From assembly GCA_000158155.1 (NCBI GenBank), contig DS999406.1, positions 133,341 through 197,340 on the forward strand: DNA of 64,000 nucleotides. Reading direction: 5' to 3'. Source of the DNA: a gamma proteobacterium NOR5-3 (GTDB taxonomy: Bacteria > Pseudomonadota > Gammaproteobacteria > Pseudomonadales > Halieaceae). Under the pieces are notes generated by a model. The model did no database searches, was not told where the DNA came from, and worked only from the letters and a program-made list of their open reading frames with translations. Position 1 is the stretch's first letter, and every line of letters starts with the position of its first letter. Shown one piece after another: positions 1 through 8,680 of the stretch. Made by a program: the position numbers and the translations under genes.

Positions 1-2
1 GG

Positions 3-665
3 ACCCAGCGCCTGCAAGAAGACCTCGAGGGGTTTCTGCAGGTTTTGCCCAGCGACTTTTGCCCGGCAGGTGAACGCATCGAATCCGTGTTTGGCCTGTT
101 CCGCTCCCGCCGGCATATCGACGACTCCCTGCGCAGCCTCGCCCGGGAACACGGTCTGTGCCTGCGCATGCTCGGCGCCGAGCGAGGACGGGGGCCCTGT
201 TTCCAACATCAGATTGGTCGCTGTGGCGGCGCGTGTGCGGGTAAAGAGAGTCCACAGGATCACAACGCTCGCCTGCTGGCGGCGCTTGAACAGCAGCGGA
301 TTGCGGCCTGGCCATTTGCAGGCCCGGTACTGCTGGAAGAGGAACGAGTCGCGGTAGGTAAATCTTCAGAACAGGCACAGGCACTGCAACCGCGTCGTCA
401 GTTCCACTTACTCCATCACTGGTCTTATCTGGGAACCTACGAACGACGGGATCGTGCGCGCCAGGCGGCCAAACGGGACTGCGATCTGATTTTTGACCGG
501 GATACCTATCGCATCGCCATCCGATCATTGCGCCTCGGCGCCGGACAACTGCTCGACGGTCTTAGCGGTGAGCCTGTCAACAATCCCTTTGCCTCTTCGG
601 CCGCCGCGCCCGCAACGGGCAATGAGCGACAGACCCTGAAAGACCGTAAGGCCCGGCGCGCGTGA
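3..665 (+). CDS. 3'-5' exonuclease / GIY-YIG (Cho/UvrC-like) protein, C-terminal part
   Basis: The reading frame is open to the left edge, so this is the 3' part of a longer gene (about 220 codons visible). The visible part carries the segment found after the GIY-YIG nuclease domain of Cho/UvrC-type proteins, including the Cys-containing motif [13 protein letters not shown], followed by a divergent C-terminal domain. In gammaproteobacteria this segment normally ends a protein with an N-terminal DEDD 3'-5' exonuclease (DnaQ-like) and a GIY-YIG domain, thought to act in DNA repair. The exonuclease domain itself would lie outside the window, so that part is inference. The stop overlaps the photolyase GTG start by four bases (GTGA), suggesting a DNA-repair operon. 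The TTG at 45 is internal and not the real start. Confidence 0.75.
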   Translation, partial: TQRLQEDLEGFLQVLPSDFCPAGERIESVFGLFRSRRHIDDSLRSLAREHGLCLRMLGAERGRGPCFQHQIGRCGGACAGKESPQDHNARLLAALEQQRIAAWPFAGPVLLEEERVAVGKSSEQAQALQPRRQFHLLHHWSYLGTYERRDRARQAAKRDCDLIFDRDTYRIAIRSLRLGAGQLLDGLSGEPVNNPFASSAAAPATGNERQTLKDRKARRA

Positions 666-2128
666 ATACCCTGGTGTGGCTAAAACGGGACCTGCGCTTG
701 CAGGATCACGCGCCGCTGCGCGCGGCAATAGCGGCAGGCTCATCGACACTGCTGCTTTATTGCTTTGAACCTGAACTGCTGTCAGACCCGCATTACAGCG
801 ATCGACACTGGCGCTTTGTCTGGCAGTCGCTGGAGGATATGAGGCGCTCTCTCGGCCCGCAGGCAAGTGCCCTGCATGTCTGCCTGGGCGACCCCCGGGA
901 GATCTTCGCCAGGCTGTTGCAAGACGGGCAGCTGCAGCGCGTCTATTCTTACGAAGAAACCGGTCTGGCAAAAACCTTTGCCCGGGATCGGGATGTCGCC
1001 GCCATGTTGCAAAGTCACGGCATTCCCTGGGAAGAGTTCCCCAGCAATGGTGTGCAGCGGGGTCGCTGCAATCGCAAGGGCTGGAACCGCGACTGGGGCC
1101 GGCAGATGAACACACCCTGCGACACCACAAATCCCCAAGAGATTTATAGCAACGCTGCAGCTGGCAGCACCTTGAAGGCCTTTCATCTGACAGACCCACC
1201 GCAAAGCTGGACGGCCAGCCACAAAGATTTTCAAACCGGCGGCGAAAGCACTGCCAGGCGCACGCTGCGGGATTTTCTGGAGCGGCGCGTCTCTGGCTAC
1301 GCTCGCAACATCTCAAAACCTCTGGCGAGTCGCGAAAGCTGCTCCAGGCTATCGCCGTATCTGGCCTGGGGAAATCTCAGTATTCGACAGGTGTACCAGG
1401 CTCTGGGTGAAGCGCAGAATCGCGGCGGGCCAAGCCGGGCACTCCAGGCCTTTGAATCGCGGCTGCACTGGCACTGCCACTTCATTCAAAAGTTTGAAAT
1501 GGAATGTCGCATGGAACACGAAGACATCAATCGCGGGTATCTTGCGCACCCACGAGCATTTTGCGAAGACCGCGTGAGAGCCTGGGCACAAGGCAACACG
1601 GGCTATCCATTGATCGACGCCAGCATGCGCTGCCTGGCGGCCACGGGATACATCAACTTTCGCTCCCGGGCGATGCTGGTGAGCTTTCTGACACACCACC
1701 TGTGGCAGGACTGGCGTGTTGGCGCGGCGCATCTTGCGGGACTATTTTTGGACTTTGAACCGGGCATTCACTTTGCCCAGCTTCAGATGCAGGCCGGGGT
1801 CACCGGGATCAACACGATCCGCATCTATAACCCGGTAAAACAGTCTGAAGAACATGACCCGGACGGAGTGTTTATTCGCCAATGGGTACCAGAGCTTGCG
1901 GAGGTTCCTGCCCCAATGATCCATCGACCCTGGGATCTCAGTCCCATGGAACAGATAATCTATGGACTCGATACCAAAGCCTACAGCCCACCGATTGTAG
2001 ATGTTAGTGAAACCTATCGCAGCGCCCGAGACAGGCTCTGGGCTTTAAAGGACGACTCTGTTGTCCGACGGGAGAGAAAGCGCATCCTCTCGCGACACAT
2101 CGAGAAACGCTACCAGAGCGCTACATAG
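662..2128 (+). CDS. Photolyase/cryptochrome-family FAD protein
   Basis: A 488-residue member of the DNA photolyase/cryptochrome family. The N-terminal alpha/beta domain opens with [15 protein letters not shown], as in photolyases. The C-terminal FAD domain has the signature [13 protein letters not shown] followed by [11 protein letters not shown] and the [15 protein letters not shown] segment. Photolyases use blue light and FADH- to reverse UV pyrimidine dimers. The FAD half departs from the E. coli PhrB pattern: INFRSR replaces the usual MHNRVR, and [11 protein letters not shown] replaces WQW..G.G.D. It therefore belongs to a divergent bacterial clade whose repair substrate I cannot assign. 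The GTG start lies in a 4-bp overlap with the upstream nuclease gene, so the two are probably co-transcribed. The 3' end overlaps the convergent DUF3667 gene by 8 bp. Confidence 0.88.
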   Translation: MNTLVWLKRDLRLQDHAPLRAAIAAGSSTLLLYCFEPELLSDPHYSDRHWRFVWQSLEDMRRSLGPQASALHVCLGDPREIFARLLQDGQLQRVYSYEETGLAKTFARDRDVAAMLQSHGIPWEEFPSNGVQRGRCNRKGWNRDWGRQMNTPCDTTNPQEIYSNAAAGSTLKAFHLTDPPQSWTASHKDFQTGGESTARRTLRDFLERRVSGYARNISKPLASRESCSRLSPYLAWGNLSIRQVYQALGEAQNRGGPSRALQAFESRLHWHCHFIQKFEMECRMEHEDINRGYLAHPRAFCEDRVRAWAQGNTGYPLIDASMRCLAATGYINFRSRAMLVSFLTHHLWQDWRVGAAHLAGLFLDFEPGIHFAQLQMQAGVTGINTIRIYNPVKQSEEHDPDGVFIRQWVPELAEVPAPMIHRPWDLSPMEQIIYGLDTKAYSPPIVDVSETYRSARDRLWALKDDSVVRRERKRILSRHIEKRYQSAT

Positions 2129-3020
2129 CGGCCAACACAGCAATAGCGGCGGCCACCATTCCTATAAACAACGCGATCGTATAACTGAGCAGTAAGGCCA
2201 GGGATTTACCGATGGCAGCACCCCAGCTGCTCCCATAGCACCGGTGGAGTGCCAGGGGCAGGTAAACAATCAATACGATAGAAAACAGACCGTCAATGTT
2301 CCAGCTGACGGCCTCGATAGCCGATGAAATGAGAAAGAGCAGGTAAACAAAGGTGTGGTAGTGCAGCGCAAATACAAGGTGCTGAAGGTAGTGATAGGGC
2401 GAAAAAAAGTAGGCCAGCTTCAGCAGAAGAGCAAACAGGGGCAGCATCACGAACATCACCTGCGGCAGATGCTCCAGCAGGTCATCAACATACTCCCGGG
2501 GGTCTTCCTTGACTCGCTGCGCATTGGCCTCCATGCGTTTTTCCAGTGCCTGCACCCAAGCCGGCCCATCCTCCATGAGATTGATGGTGACTTGATCCTG
2601 GTCTGACGCATCGCTGCCGGCCTCTGCTGCGATAGACGCATCTACATCCACGTCGACGCCGAGGGTCACCACCGACTCAGTGGACTCCTCGTTCCATTCG
2701 CCAGAGACAACCGCATCTCCGGCCGTCAGAGAGATCATTAGAAACATAAGGAAGGAAACTACGATGTAGAGGCGAAACGGTGGCATATAGCGCATGCGCC
2801 GACCCGCATTGAACTCGGCGCTCAAAAAACCGGGGCGGAACAATAAGGGAAACAGCGTCCGCCACACGCGGGAATCCCAGGTAAACACATCGCCGAGGAT
2901 ATCTTTCGCCGCCTCAGCGAAGTGCAGATCACCCCGGCCTTCGCGTTGGCCGCAGCTTTTGCAGTACTGCCCATCGATGAGCGCATCGCAGTTACGACAG
3001 TGTGTTGTAGACGCCTCCAC
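2121..3020 (-). CDS. DUF3667 family membrane protein
   Basis: A 299-residue protein of the DUF3667 type. It begins with a zinc-ribbon-like knuckle (CRNC near residue 8 and CKSC near residue 20). A segment with [10 protein letters not shown]...[19 protein letters not shown] follows, which is the family hallmark just before the first membrane helix. Four hydrophobic helices follow: one near residues 85-100 and three in the last 110 residues. An acidic, low-complexity loop (about residues 105-150) probably faces outside. The function of the family is unknown; it is a small inner-membrane protein. It converges on the photolyase gene with 8 bp shared, leaving no room for a terminator between them. 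No operon partner is visible upstream. Confidence 0.8.
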   Translation of the reverse strand: MEASTTHCRNCDALIDGQYCKSCGQREGRGDLHFAEAAKDILGDVFTWDSRVWRTLFPLLFRPGFLSAEFNAGRRMRYMPPFRLYIVVSFLMFLMISLTAGDAVVSGEWNEESTESVVTLGVDVDVDASIAAEAGSDASDQDQVTINLMEDGPAWVQALEKRMEANAQRVKEDPREYVDDLLEHLPQVMFVMLPLFALLLKLAYFFSPYHYLQHLVFALHYHTFVYLLFLISSAIEAVSWNIDGLFSIVLIVYLPLALHRCYGSSWGAAIGKSLALLLSYTIALFIGMVAAAIAVLAAM

Positions 3021-3084
3021 GCTGAGGGACTCTCCGGCTCATTTGCAGTGACCCCTAGTCTAACAGTGGCGGCAGATCAGAAAC

Positions 3085-3783
3085 TTAGTACGCACCCCTG
3101 GCGAAGAGAACCGCGGGCACTGTGGCAAACAGCAAGCGAATGTCCAACCACAAAGAACGCTCGTGAATGTAGCGAATATCAAGCTGAACCTGCTCATCAA
3201 AAGGAATGTCACTGCGACCACTAACCTGCCAGATGCAGGTGATGCCTGGCTTGACCGAGAGTCGAAGGCGGTCCATCGCCGTGTACTGTGCAACTTCTGC
3301 CGGGACCGGCGGGCGCGGACCTACCAGAGACATCTCGCCGATCCACACATTCCACAGCTGGGGCAGCTCATCAATAGAGGCTTTGCGGATAAAACGGCCA
3401 ACGCGGGTAATCCTCGGGTCGCGCTTCATCTTGAAGGTGGTCCCACCGTCCATTTCGTTTTGCGCCTGTAACTCTGCCTTGCGCGCCTCTGCATCGGTAT
3501 ACATAGAGCGAAACTTCCAACACTTGAATGCACGTCCGCGCCGACCAATACGCGTTTGAGAAAACAGCACCGGGCCCGGAGACTCCAGTTTCACAGTCAG
3601 GGCCGTGAGCAGGAGTAAAGGAAGCAGCAGCAGCAACGCCAGCGAACTCACCGCCAGGTCAATGCCTCGCTTTATAAAGGGATAGACACCGTCGTGGGCA
3701 TCACGGAGCCAACCGGTGTAGCTGCTGGCCAGTACCTGTGTGCCGGCGGTAACAATCTCACCGGGTCGAATAAGGGTGGTCAT
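3085..3783 (-). CDS. Initiating sugar transferase (polyprenyl-phosphate glycosylphosphotransferase) of the EPS locus
   Basis: A bacterial sugar transferase of the WcaJ/WbaP C-terminal type (about 232 residues). It has one N-terminal membrane helix (KRGIDLAVSSLALLLLLPLLL) and the catalytic core: SPGPVLFSQTRIGRRGRAF, KFRSMYTDAE, DELPQLWNV, MSLVGPRPP and KPGITCIWQVSGR. These enzymes transfer a sugar-1-phosphate from a UDP-sugar to undecaprenyl phosphate, the first step of polysaccharide repeat-unit synthesis at the inner membrane. The ATG at 3783 is preferred over the upstream TTG at 3819 because GGAG lies 8 nt before it. It is transcribed away from the rest of the EPS locus, from a promoter with a near-consensus sigma-54 sequence at 3827-3842. 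Confidence 0.92.
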   Translation of the reverse strand: MTTLIRPGEIVTAGTQVLASSYTGWLRDAHDGVYPFIKRGIDLAVSSLALLLLLPLLLLTALTVKLESPGPVLFSQTRIGRRGRAFKCWKFRSMYTDAEARKAELQAQNEMDGGTTFKMKRDPRITRVGRFIRKASIDELPQLWNVWIGEMSLVGPRPPVPAEVAQYTAMDRLRLSVKPGITCIWQVSGRSDIPFDEQVQLDIRYIHERSLWLDIRLLFATVPAVLFARGAY

Positions 3784-3826
3784 GATAGGAACTCCAAAAG
3801 TCGTGTGCGTTCGATACAACTTCTAG

Positions 3827-3842
3827 GGCAACCCTCGTGCCA
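3827..3842 (-). promoter_or_regulatory. Sigma-54 (-24/-12) promoter of the sugar transferase gene
   Basis: On the minus strand this reads TGGCACGAGGGTTGCC. It has the GG and GC doublets with 10 bases between them and matches TGGCACG-N4-TTGC exactly. Transcription should start about 12 bases downstream (near 3816), roughly 33 bases before the ATG at 3783. Confidence 0.75.
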
Positions 3843-3938
3843 TGTGCTTAATTATTTTTAAATATCTGTTTTATATAGATATTTTTTCATTCGCCTCAAT
3901 TACGGCATAGCGGCGCACAAACGAATTCGCATAAAAAA

Positions 3939-3951
3939 TTGCAATTTGCGA
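3939..3951. promoter_or_regulatory. Candidate activator site (LuxO-like palindrome) shared by divergent EPS promoters
   Basis: TTGCAATTTGCGA is a TTGCA-N3-TGCAA palindrome with one mismatch, very close to the site I recall for Vibrio LuxO. It sits midway between the two sigma-54 promoters. The likely binder is the response regulator encoded at 16557-18002 (inference). Confidence 0.5.
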
Positions 3952-4060
3952 TGCATAAACGAAATGCCGCTACGCAGCCGCCTCATCACAACATGACAGG
4001 AACGCCAAAAAAATCTATAAACCATTGATATTATTGAGTTTATTGCTAAAAAAGCGATGC

Positions 4061-4076
4061 TGGCACGTACTCTGCA
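4061..4076 (+). promoter_or_regulatory. Sigma-54 (-24/-12) promoter of the plus-strand EPS operon
   Basis: TGGCACGTACTCTGCA has GG and GC doublets at the correct 10-base spacing and one mismatch (CTGC for TTGC) to the consensus. The predicted start is near 4087, some 50 bases before the preferred ATG at 4140. Confidence 0.7.
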
Positions 4077-4139
4077 TGGTGTATGGCACGAATGCCACCG
4101 GACGACTAAGCCATGCCAACACATCACGAAGAGCTCAGC

Positions 4140-5006
4140 ATGATCACCTGCTCTTATGCACCCGACTTTCAACGCTGCGAGCGACTGTGCCGCTCCGTGG
4201 ATCGCTGGGTCAGCGGCGACATTGCCCACTGGCTGGTCGTACCTGCCAGAGACGTCGCCCTGTTTCGCAGACTGTCCAACGGGCGCCGACACGTTGTCGC
4301 CGTAGAGGATGTCGTTCCCGGCAAATTCTGGCAGCTTCCCAAAAGCACTCGCTGGTGGCTCGATAGCCTCGCCTGGCCGGTTCGGGGCTGGGTTATGCAG
4401 CAAGTGACCAAGCTGTCAGCGAACTTTGTCAGCAGTGCAGAGCACATCATTTTTGCCGACTCGGATTTGCAATTCGTTCGCCCATTTAGCCAAAAAAACG
4501 TATTCCGCGATGGCCAACTCCGCCTGCACCGCATCGCAGGGGCAAAAAGCAGCGGCGAACACCTGCTGTGGCACCACAAAGCGGCCGAGTTGATTGGCAC
4601 AAACAAGCAGTACTTTGGCCATGACTACATCGGTCAACTCATCACCTGGCGGCGCAGTCACCTGGAGGGGCTTCAGCAGCATCTGGAGCGGGAGCACAAC
4701 CGTCCCTGGTATCAGGGCGTAGCCCGGGCTTTCAAAGTCTCTGAATACATTTTGTACGGGGCTTATGTCGATGTCGTTGTGGGCGTCGACAAAAGCGGCC
4801 ACTTCTCCTGTGACCAGGATCCAGTCCATTGCTGCTGGTTCAAGGAAGAAGCCGACGCCCTGGCAAACGGTACAAACCCACTGGCGGAACGCGCTGTCGC
4901 CGTTCTTCTTCAATCAAATCTCGGACTTAGCGATCAGGACGAACAGCGCATTGTGCGCGACCTGAATGCCTCAAGCTTGCGCCCTATGGAGGGGCTCGCA
5001 TTATGA
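4140..5006 (+). CDS. DUF6492 family (putative glycosyltransferase-like) protein
   Basis: First gene of the plus-strand EPS operon, about 288 residues. It resembles DUF6492 proteins found in polysaccharide clusters, which look like small glycosyltransferases of the GT-A type. It starts MITCSYAPDF and has FADSDLQFVRP with a DxD-like motif (the usual metal/nucleotide-sugar site) and a later YGAYVD segment. No membrane helix is obvious. I prefer the ATG at 4140, which follows GAAGAG and fits the family start; an in-frame ATG at 4113 would add nine residues. The stop overlaps the next glycosyltransferase by four bases (ATGA). The sugar and acceptor cannot be told from the sequence. Confidence 0.7.
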   Translation: MITCSYAPDFQRCERLCRSVDRWVSGDIAHWLVVPARDVALFRRLSNGRRHVVAVEDVVPGKFWQLPKSTRWWLDSLAWPVRGWVMQQVTKLSANFVSSAEHIIFADSDLQFVRPFSQKNVFRDGQLRLHRIAGAKSSGEHLLWHHKAAELIGTNKQYFGHDYIGQLITWRRSHLEGLQQHLEREHNRPWYQGVARAFKVSEYILYGAYVDVVVGVDKSGHFSCDQDPVHCCWFKEEADALANGTNPLAERAVAVLLQSNLGLSDQDEQRIVRDLNASSLRPMEGLAL

Positions 5007-6256
5007 AAAAGCTACTGTTTATCACTCCCGAACTTCCTTACCCTCCGCAAAGTGGTGGCAAGGTCAAAAGCCTGAAGCTACTCGAAGCCCTGGCGGAGCG
5101 TTACGAGGTGACTCTGGTGTCGCCTCTTAAACTTGACGATGCGGACTATCGCCCCGCGTTCGAAAAGCAGTCCCCCTGCGTGCAGCACGTGCATCGCCGA
5201 ATCGACGTATCCCGGTCCGCAAAGAGTCTGCTGGGCAGCTATCTTCGGGGTACGCCGCTCAACGTGCATCGTAGCTACGATGCCGCCCTGGCACAGCAGG
5301 TTCGACGTCTTGCGCCTTCACACGACGTGATTTTTCTGGACCATTACGAAGTCTCAGCCTACCTGCCCGATAACTATCGGGGCATGGTGGTGTATCACGC
5401 GCACAATGCCTATCACCAGATCTGGGATCGCTATGCGCGACTCCCGGGCAACCCGGCCTTTCGAATTGCCGCGCTACTCGAGTCCCGGCGTGTGCGCCGT
5501 GCCGAAGAAAAGATCGCACATCGGGCAGACCTGGTCTTTGCATCCCCCAACGACACCGAAACCCTGGTAGAGAGCGGCATCAGTCCAAGCAAGATCTCGC
5601 ACACCTACCATCTGGGAGACGACAGTCAGCTTAGACTTCCCCAACTGGAATTCTCAGCGACACGCAAAAAACTCATGTACGTGGGCCTGCTGGGCTGGGA
5701 AGCCAATGTCGTCGGCCTGCTGTGGTTTATTGAAAGCGTGTGGCCGCGACTGCTGCAGGAGCACCCCGATCTGGAATTCGACATCGTGGGCAAAAACCCC
5801 GATCAGCGCCTGATCGATGCGGTCGCCATCTACCCCAATATTCGTCTGCGCGGATTTGTAGAGGATCTCCAGGAAATCTATAGAGACTCCCGTGTATCCA
5901 TTGCACCACTGCTGTTTGGCAGCGGCATGAAGGTCAAGGTGCTGGACGCCATGGCCCGGGGAATCCCCACGGTCACAACGCCAGTAGGCGCCGAAGGCGT
6001 GGACTACGCTAACAATCGGCATCTAAGCGTTGCGACAAATGCCGACGACATGGCGCTTGCTACACTGCAGCTGCTTGTTGATGAAACGCTTTGGAACCGT
6101 ATGCGCGACGAATCGCGACGGCTCATTGGTGAGCGCTATACCTGGCGCCAGCTGTTCTCGAGCATGCATGACGCTCTGGACAATGTGTTTTTAGAAAAGC
6201 ATGCCAAAGAACTGAGTAACAACCGCTGTTCGTCAGAAATGCTCCAGCATGCTTAG
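5003..6256 (+). CDS. Glycosyltransferase family 4, EPS assembly
   Basis: A 417-residue GT-B fold glycosyltransferase. The N-terminal Rossmann half starts FITPELPYPPQSGGKVKSLKLL, typical of GT4 enzymes with the glycine-rich acceptor-side loop. The C-terminal nucleotide-sugar half has KKLMYVGLLGWEANV, then PLLFGSGMKVKVLDAMARGIPTVTTPVGAEG, the GT4 donor-binding pattern (the GSGMKVKVLDAM stretch replaces the classical EX7E). It should act at the cytoplasmic face and add a sugar to the lipid-linked repeat unit. It is translationally coupled on both sides: 4-bp overlap with the DUF6492 gene and 8-bp overlap with the flippase gene. Confidence 0.9.
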   Translation: MKKLLFITPELPYPPQSGGKVKSLKLLEALAERYEVTLVSPLKLDDADYRPAFEKQSPCVQHVHRRIDVSRSAKSLLGSYLRGTPLNVHRSYDAALAQQVRRLAPSHDVIFLDHYEVSAYLPDNYRGMVVYHAHNAYHQIWDRYARLPGNPAFRIAALLESRRVRRAEEKIAHRADLVFASPNDTETLVESGISPSKISHTYHLGDDSQLRLPQLEFSATRKKLMYVGLLGWEANVVGLLWFIESVWPRLLQEHPDLEFDIVGKNPDQRLIDAVAIYPNIRLRGFVEDLQEIYRDSRVSIAPLLFGSGMKVKVLDAMARGIPTVTTPVGAEGVDYANNRHLSVATNADDMALATLQLLVDETLWNRMRDESRRLIGERYTWRQLFSSMHDALDNVFLEKHAKELSNNRCSSEMLQHA

Positions 6257-7574
6257 CAGCGCTGACACTATGGCCGCAATAGAGCACCGGTTTGCCAGCA
6301 AAATGTGGCGGGCCGGGACTTTGGCGCTCAGCCGCGGAACGGGAATGGCTGCCCAGATGGCGGTGCAAATCGCGGTAGGCGCCTTAGCCGGACCTGCGGG
6401 AATCGGCACGCTACAACTACATATGGCCTGGGGCAGCCTTCTGGGCGAACTCGTAGGAGCCGGCGAGCCTACTCGCGCCCTGCGGGATCACTCCCTGAAC
6501 AGGAATAAAGGCTCGGCGATCAAACGCGGACTCATCAGAGCCAGCAATAACGTCCTGATGTACGCAGCCGCACTGGCCGCCTTTGTTCTGGTGCTTGTTT
6601 TTTCCGGACTTGCCGATGCGCTGGGCCTGCAAACCGGCCCCCTATTGGCATCAATTTTAATCTCGGCACCCCTGTTTGCACTGACACGCCTGCTCGCAGA
6701 AACCCTGAAGGCTCTGGACATGGCAATGTGGGCGGTGACGCTGGAAAACACCGTCATGCCGGTAACGATTTTGGGGCTCTGCGCACTCATCGCTACCGGC
6801 GTGGTGGCCGTATCCCAGACTGCCATTCTTTGCTCAGCAGTTGCCGGACTGCTACTGGGTCTTGTCCTGATGGCGCTATCCCTGCGCCAGCGATGCCGTG
6901 GTGCAGACAACCGTACAGCCGCTAACACAGGCCATCCAGTAGCCGCTATCAGCGTACGCGGCGAATCCCTGCATTTCTGGCTCAACGGCCTCTTGAATAT
7001 CGCATTCCTGCAACTGCCCTTTCTGATCATGCCCTGGCTGGTCACAGTTGAGGACATCGGGCGTTACGCTGTGGCGCACAAGCTGCTGAACGTAATCACC
7101 ACCTTGCTGATTCTCCTGTCAGCGGTGTATGCACCGCGCTTTGCACGCGCCGCGGCGGCGACAAATGGCACGGAGCTTCGAGCCCTACTGGCAGCAACCC
7201 AGCGCATATCACTGGCGATCTTTGTCCCCGCAGCGGCGATTATGCTGGCCCTGGCGGAGCCGCTGGCGCAGCTTTTCAGTCTTCGTCCCGGCGACTTGCT
7301 GCCTCTCCTGCTGCTGCTTTGCGGTGGGCAACTACTGAACGCAGCCACCGGGCTGTCCGGCGTGCTACTCAACATGAGTGGTGCCGCGCACCTTGAATTT
7401 CGTTTGCTCATTGCAAGCTGTACGGCGACCGCGCTTATCGCCGCCCCCCTGGGTCTGTCTTTTGGTGCAAACGGTATCGCGGCGGCCATCGCCGGCGGTA
7501 TTGCGCTGCGCAACATCAGCAGCTTTCTGGCCGTTCGCCGCCACATCAACAATCTCGAGTCACAATCACTATGA
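6249..7574 (+). CDS. Wzx-like polysaccharide flippase (MATE/MOP superfamily)
   Basis: A 441-residue polytopic membrane protein with about 12-14 hydrophobic segments from residue 30 to the end, in the pattern of Wzx/polysaccharide-biosynthesis flippases. These move the undecaprenyl-diphosphate-linked repeat unit from the cytoplasmic to the periplasmic face. The short N-terminus contains a basic stretch (RFASKMWRAGTLALSRGTG) before the first helix, as usual in this family. The start overlaps the GT4 stop by 8 bp. A second in-frame ATG lies at 6270. The gene is followed directly by the sulfotransferase (4-bp overlap). Assignment rests on topology and position, since Wzx proteins diverge strongly in sequence. 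Confidence 0.82.
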   Translation: MLSSADTMAAIEHRFASKMWRAGTLALSRGTGMAAQMAVQIAVGALAGPAGIGTLQLHMAWGSLLGELVGAGEPTRALRDHSLNRNKGSAIKRGLIRASNNVLMYAAALAAFVLVLVFSGLADALGLQTGPLLASILISAPLFALTRLLAETLKALDMAMWAVTLENTVMPVTILGLCALIATGVVAVSQTAILCSAVAGLLLGLVLMALSLRQRCRGADNRTAANTGHPVAAISVRGESLHFWLNGLLNIAFLQLPFLIMPWLVTVEDIGRYAVAHKLLNVITTLLILLSAVYAPRFARAAAATNGTELRALLAATQRISLAIFVPAAAIMLALAEPLAQLFSLRPGDLLPLLLLLCGGQLLNAATGLSGVLLNMSGAAHLEFRLLIASCTATALIAAPLGLSFGANGIAAAIAGGIALRNISSFLAVRRHINNLESQSL

Positions 7575-8494
7575 AAACCCTGGATTTCATCATCATCGGC
7601 GCGCAAAAGTGCGCCACCACCACGCTCTTTGAGCTACTCAGACAGCACCCGGGCATCGCTATGCCGATCGAAAAGGAGCTGCCGTTTTTCACCAATGAAG
7701 ATTGCGGGCCAGAAGCATGGAGCGCTTTTGCAGATCAATATTACGGCGGGGCCGATGGCAAACTCTGGGGCAAAGCCAGCCCCCAGTACATGGCTGATGA
7801 GGACATTCCCCGGCGCATGGCGGCACGCATGCCCGACACCAAACTGATCGCAGTGCTGCGCGACCCCATTGATCGCAGTCGCTCACACTTTCGCATGGCG
7901 CTGCGGCGCAACACAGAGGCCCGCTCATTTGATGAAGCTATGATTGACAGGCTGTCCGCTGAGGCACTGCACAGCGCACGCAAAGGTGCGGCGCCCACCC
8001 ACACCCATGGCTACGAATCAGAGAGCGATTTTTATCTGGTGTGGAGCGAGTACGGCCGCATTCTGGAAAGTTACCGCCAGCACTTTGCCCAAAAACAAAT
8101 GTTGGTGCTTTATACAAACGAACTGGAGGCTGACCCCCAGGGAGTTCTTGAGCGGGTGTTAGCCTTCCTGGATCTGTCTGGCGAATTCCAGCCTCGCGGC
8201 CTGGGCGAGGTGATGCATGCAGGCGGCGGCGGTGCACGCGTACCCCACGGCCTGCGCGTCTGGCTGCGCGAGCGCACCATCATTAGCGGCTTGTGGAGCC
8301 TGTTACCGCCACAGCAGCAGGGTCGTATTCGCTTTCTCTACGAGCGCTGGAATAGCCACAAGCGCAAAGACCCACTGCCGCTCGATGCGTCAACGGAGCA
8401 AGCCCTGCGTGAGCACTTTGCCGAAGACGCAAAGCGCATAGAGGCACTGGGAATCAGTAGCCCACCGTGGTCTGCTGACTATCGAGCAGCCTGA
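7571..8494 (+). CDS. Sulfotransferase, probable EPS-sulfating enzyme
   Basis: A 307-residue cytosolic-type sulfotransferase. The N-terminal 5'-phosphosulfate loop is FIIIGAQKCATTTLFELLRQHPG, with the basic residue and Thr of the PAPS-binding P-loop. The 3'-phosphate segment is AVLRDPIDRSRSHFRMAL with the conserved Arg and Ser. The C-terminal third (KDPLPLDASTEQALREHFAED) resembles heparan/glycolipid-type bacterial sulfotransferases. It transfers sulfate from PAPS to a hydroxyl. Because it is embedded in the EPS operon (4-bp overlap with the flippase gene, last gene before the 186-bp gap) the acceptor is probably the polysaccharide or its lipid-linked unit, which is inference. A sulfated EPS would suit a marine bacterium. 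Confidence 0.88.
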   Translation: MKTLDFIIIGAQKCATTTLFELLRQHPGIAMPIEKELPFFTNEDCGPEAWSAFADQYYGGADGKLWGKASPQYMADEDIPRRMAARMPDTKLIAVLRDPIDRSRSHFRMALRRNTEARSFDEAMIDRLSAEALHSARKGAAPTHTHGYESESDFYLVWSEYGRILESYRQHFAQKQMLVLYTNELEADPQGVLERVLAFLDLSGEFQPRGLGEVMHAGGGGARVPHGLRVWLRERTIISGLWSLLPPQQQGRIRFLYERWNSHKRKDPLPLDASTEQALREHFAEDAKRIEALGISSPPWSADYRAA

Positions 8495-8541
8495 ACTGCG
8501 CGAAAAACGCCTCAAAGTGCCGCATTTTGCAACTAAAGTGA

Positions 8542-8573
8542 TCGCAATATGCAATGCATTAAGCAATACGCAA
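8542..8573. promoter_or_regulatory. Candidate activator sites upstream of the export operon
   Basis: TCGCAATATGCAA (8542-8554) matches TTGCA-N3-TGCAA with one mismatch. A related copy (GCAATACGCAA, 8563-8573) follows at a 19-bp period, and the shared core GCAATAYGCAA is repeated. They lie about 57-88 bp upstream of the sigma-54 promoter at 8630, matching the palindrome at 3939. Confidence 0.5.
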
Positions 8574-8629
8574 TCCTGGGAGCCCACCAAAATACCAATA
8601 ACCCATTGTTTTAATTAAATAAAATGATT

Positions 8630-8645
8630 TGGCACCGCACTTGCT
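8630..8645 (+). promoter_or_regulatory. Sigma-54 (-24/-12) promoter of the export/assembly operon
   Basis: TGGCACCGCACTTGCT matches TGGCAC-N5-TTGCW with correct GG/GC spacing. The predicted start is near 8657, about 24 bases before the GTG of the SLBB export gene. The preceding sequence (8580-8629) is AT-rich. Confidence 0.78.
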
Positions 8646-8680
8646 CTGTTTAAGGTAACAAGTATTCAGAGTACAGACCC

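Larger units (their letters stand above)
3784..4139. promoter_or_regulatory. Divergent EPS control region with two sigma-54 promoters and a central palindrome
   Basis: This roughly 330-base gap separates the divergent sugar transferase and DUF6492 genes and has no convincing gene. It is AT-rich around 3845-3900. It holds a minus-strand sigma-54 promoter (3827-3842), a plus-strand sigma-54 promoter (4061-4076) and, between them, the palindrome TTGCAATTTGCGA (3939-3951). The palindrome lies about 97 bp from one promoter and 110 bp from the other, the usual place for an upstream activator site bound by a sigma-54 activator. The sequence shows the motifs and spacing; binding is inferred. Confidence 0.65.

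Noticed and set aside
525..1316. Minus-strand 263-codon open frame opposite the photolyase
   Set aside because: Antisense shadow of a well-supported photolyase gene with an Arg/Pro-rich composition and no motif.
3845..3900. AT-rich stretch as a possible sign of horizontal transfer
   Set aside because: It is confined to a regulatory gap; the flanking genes have base composition like the rest of the window and there are no mobility genes or repeats.
3843..4060. Possible Qrr-like small RNA, because LuxO controls such RNAs in vibrios
   Set aside because: I found no terminator hairpin with a T run and no conserved core, and the sigma-54 promoters are aimed at protein genes.
3900..4403. Minus-strand 167-codon open frame in the EPS control region
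   Set aside because: It overlaps the first EPS gene and the sigma-54 promoter/palindrome, has no ribosome site and no family motif.
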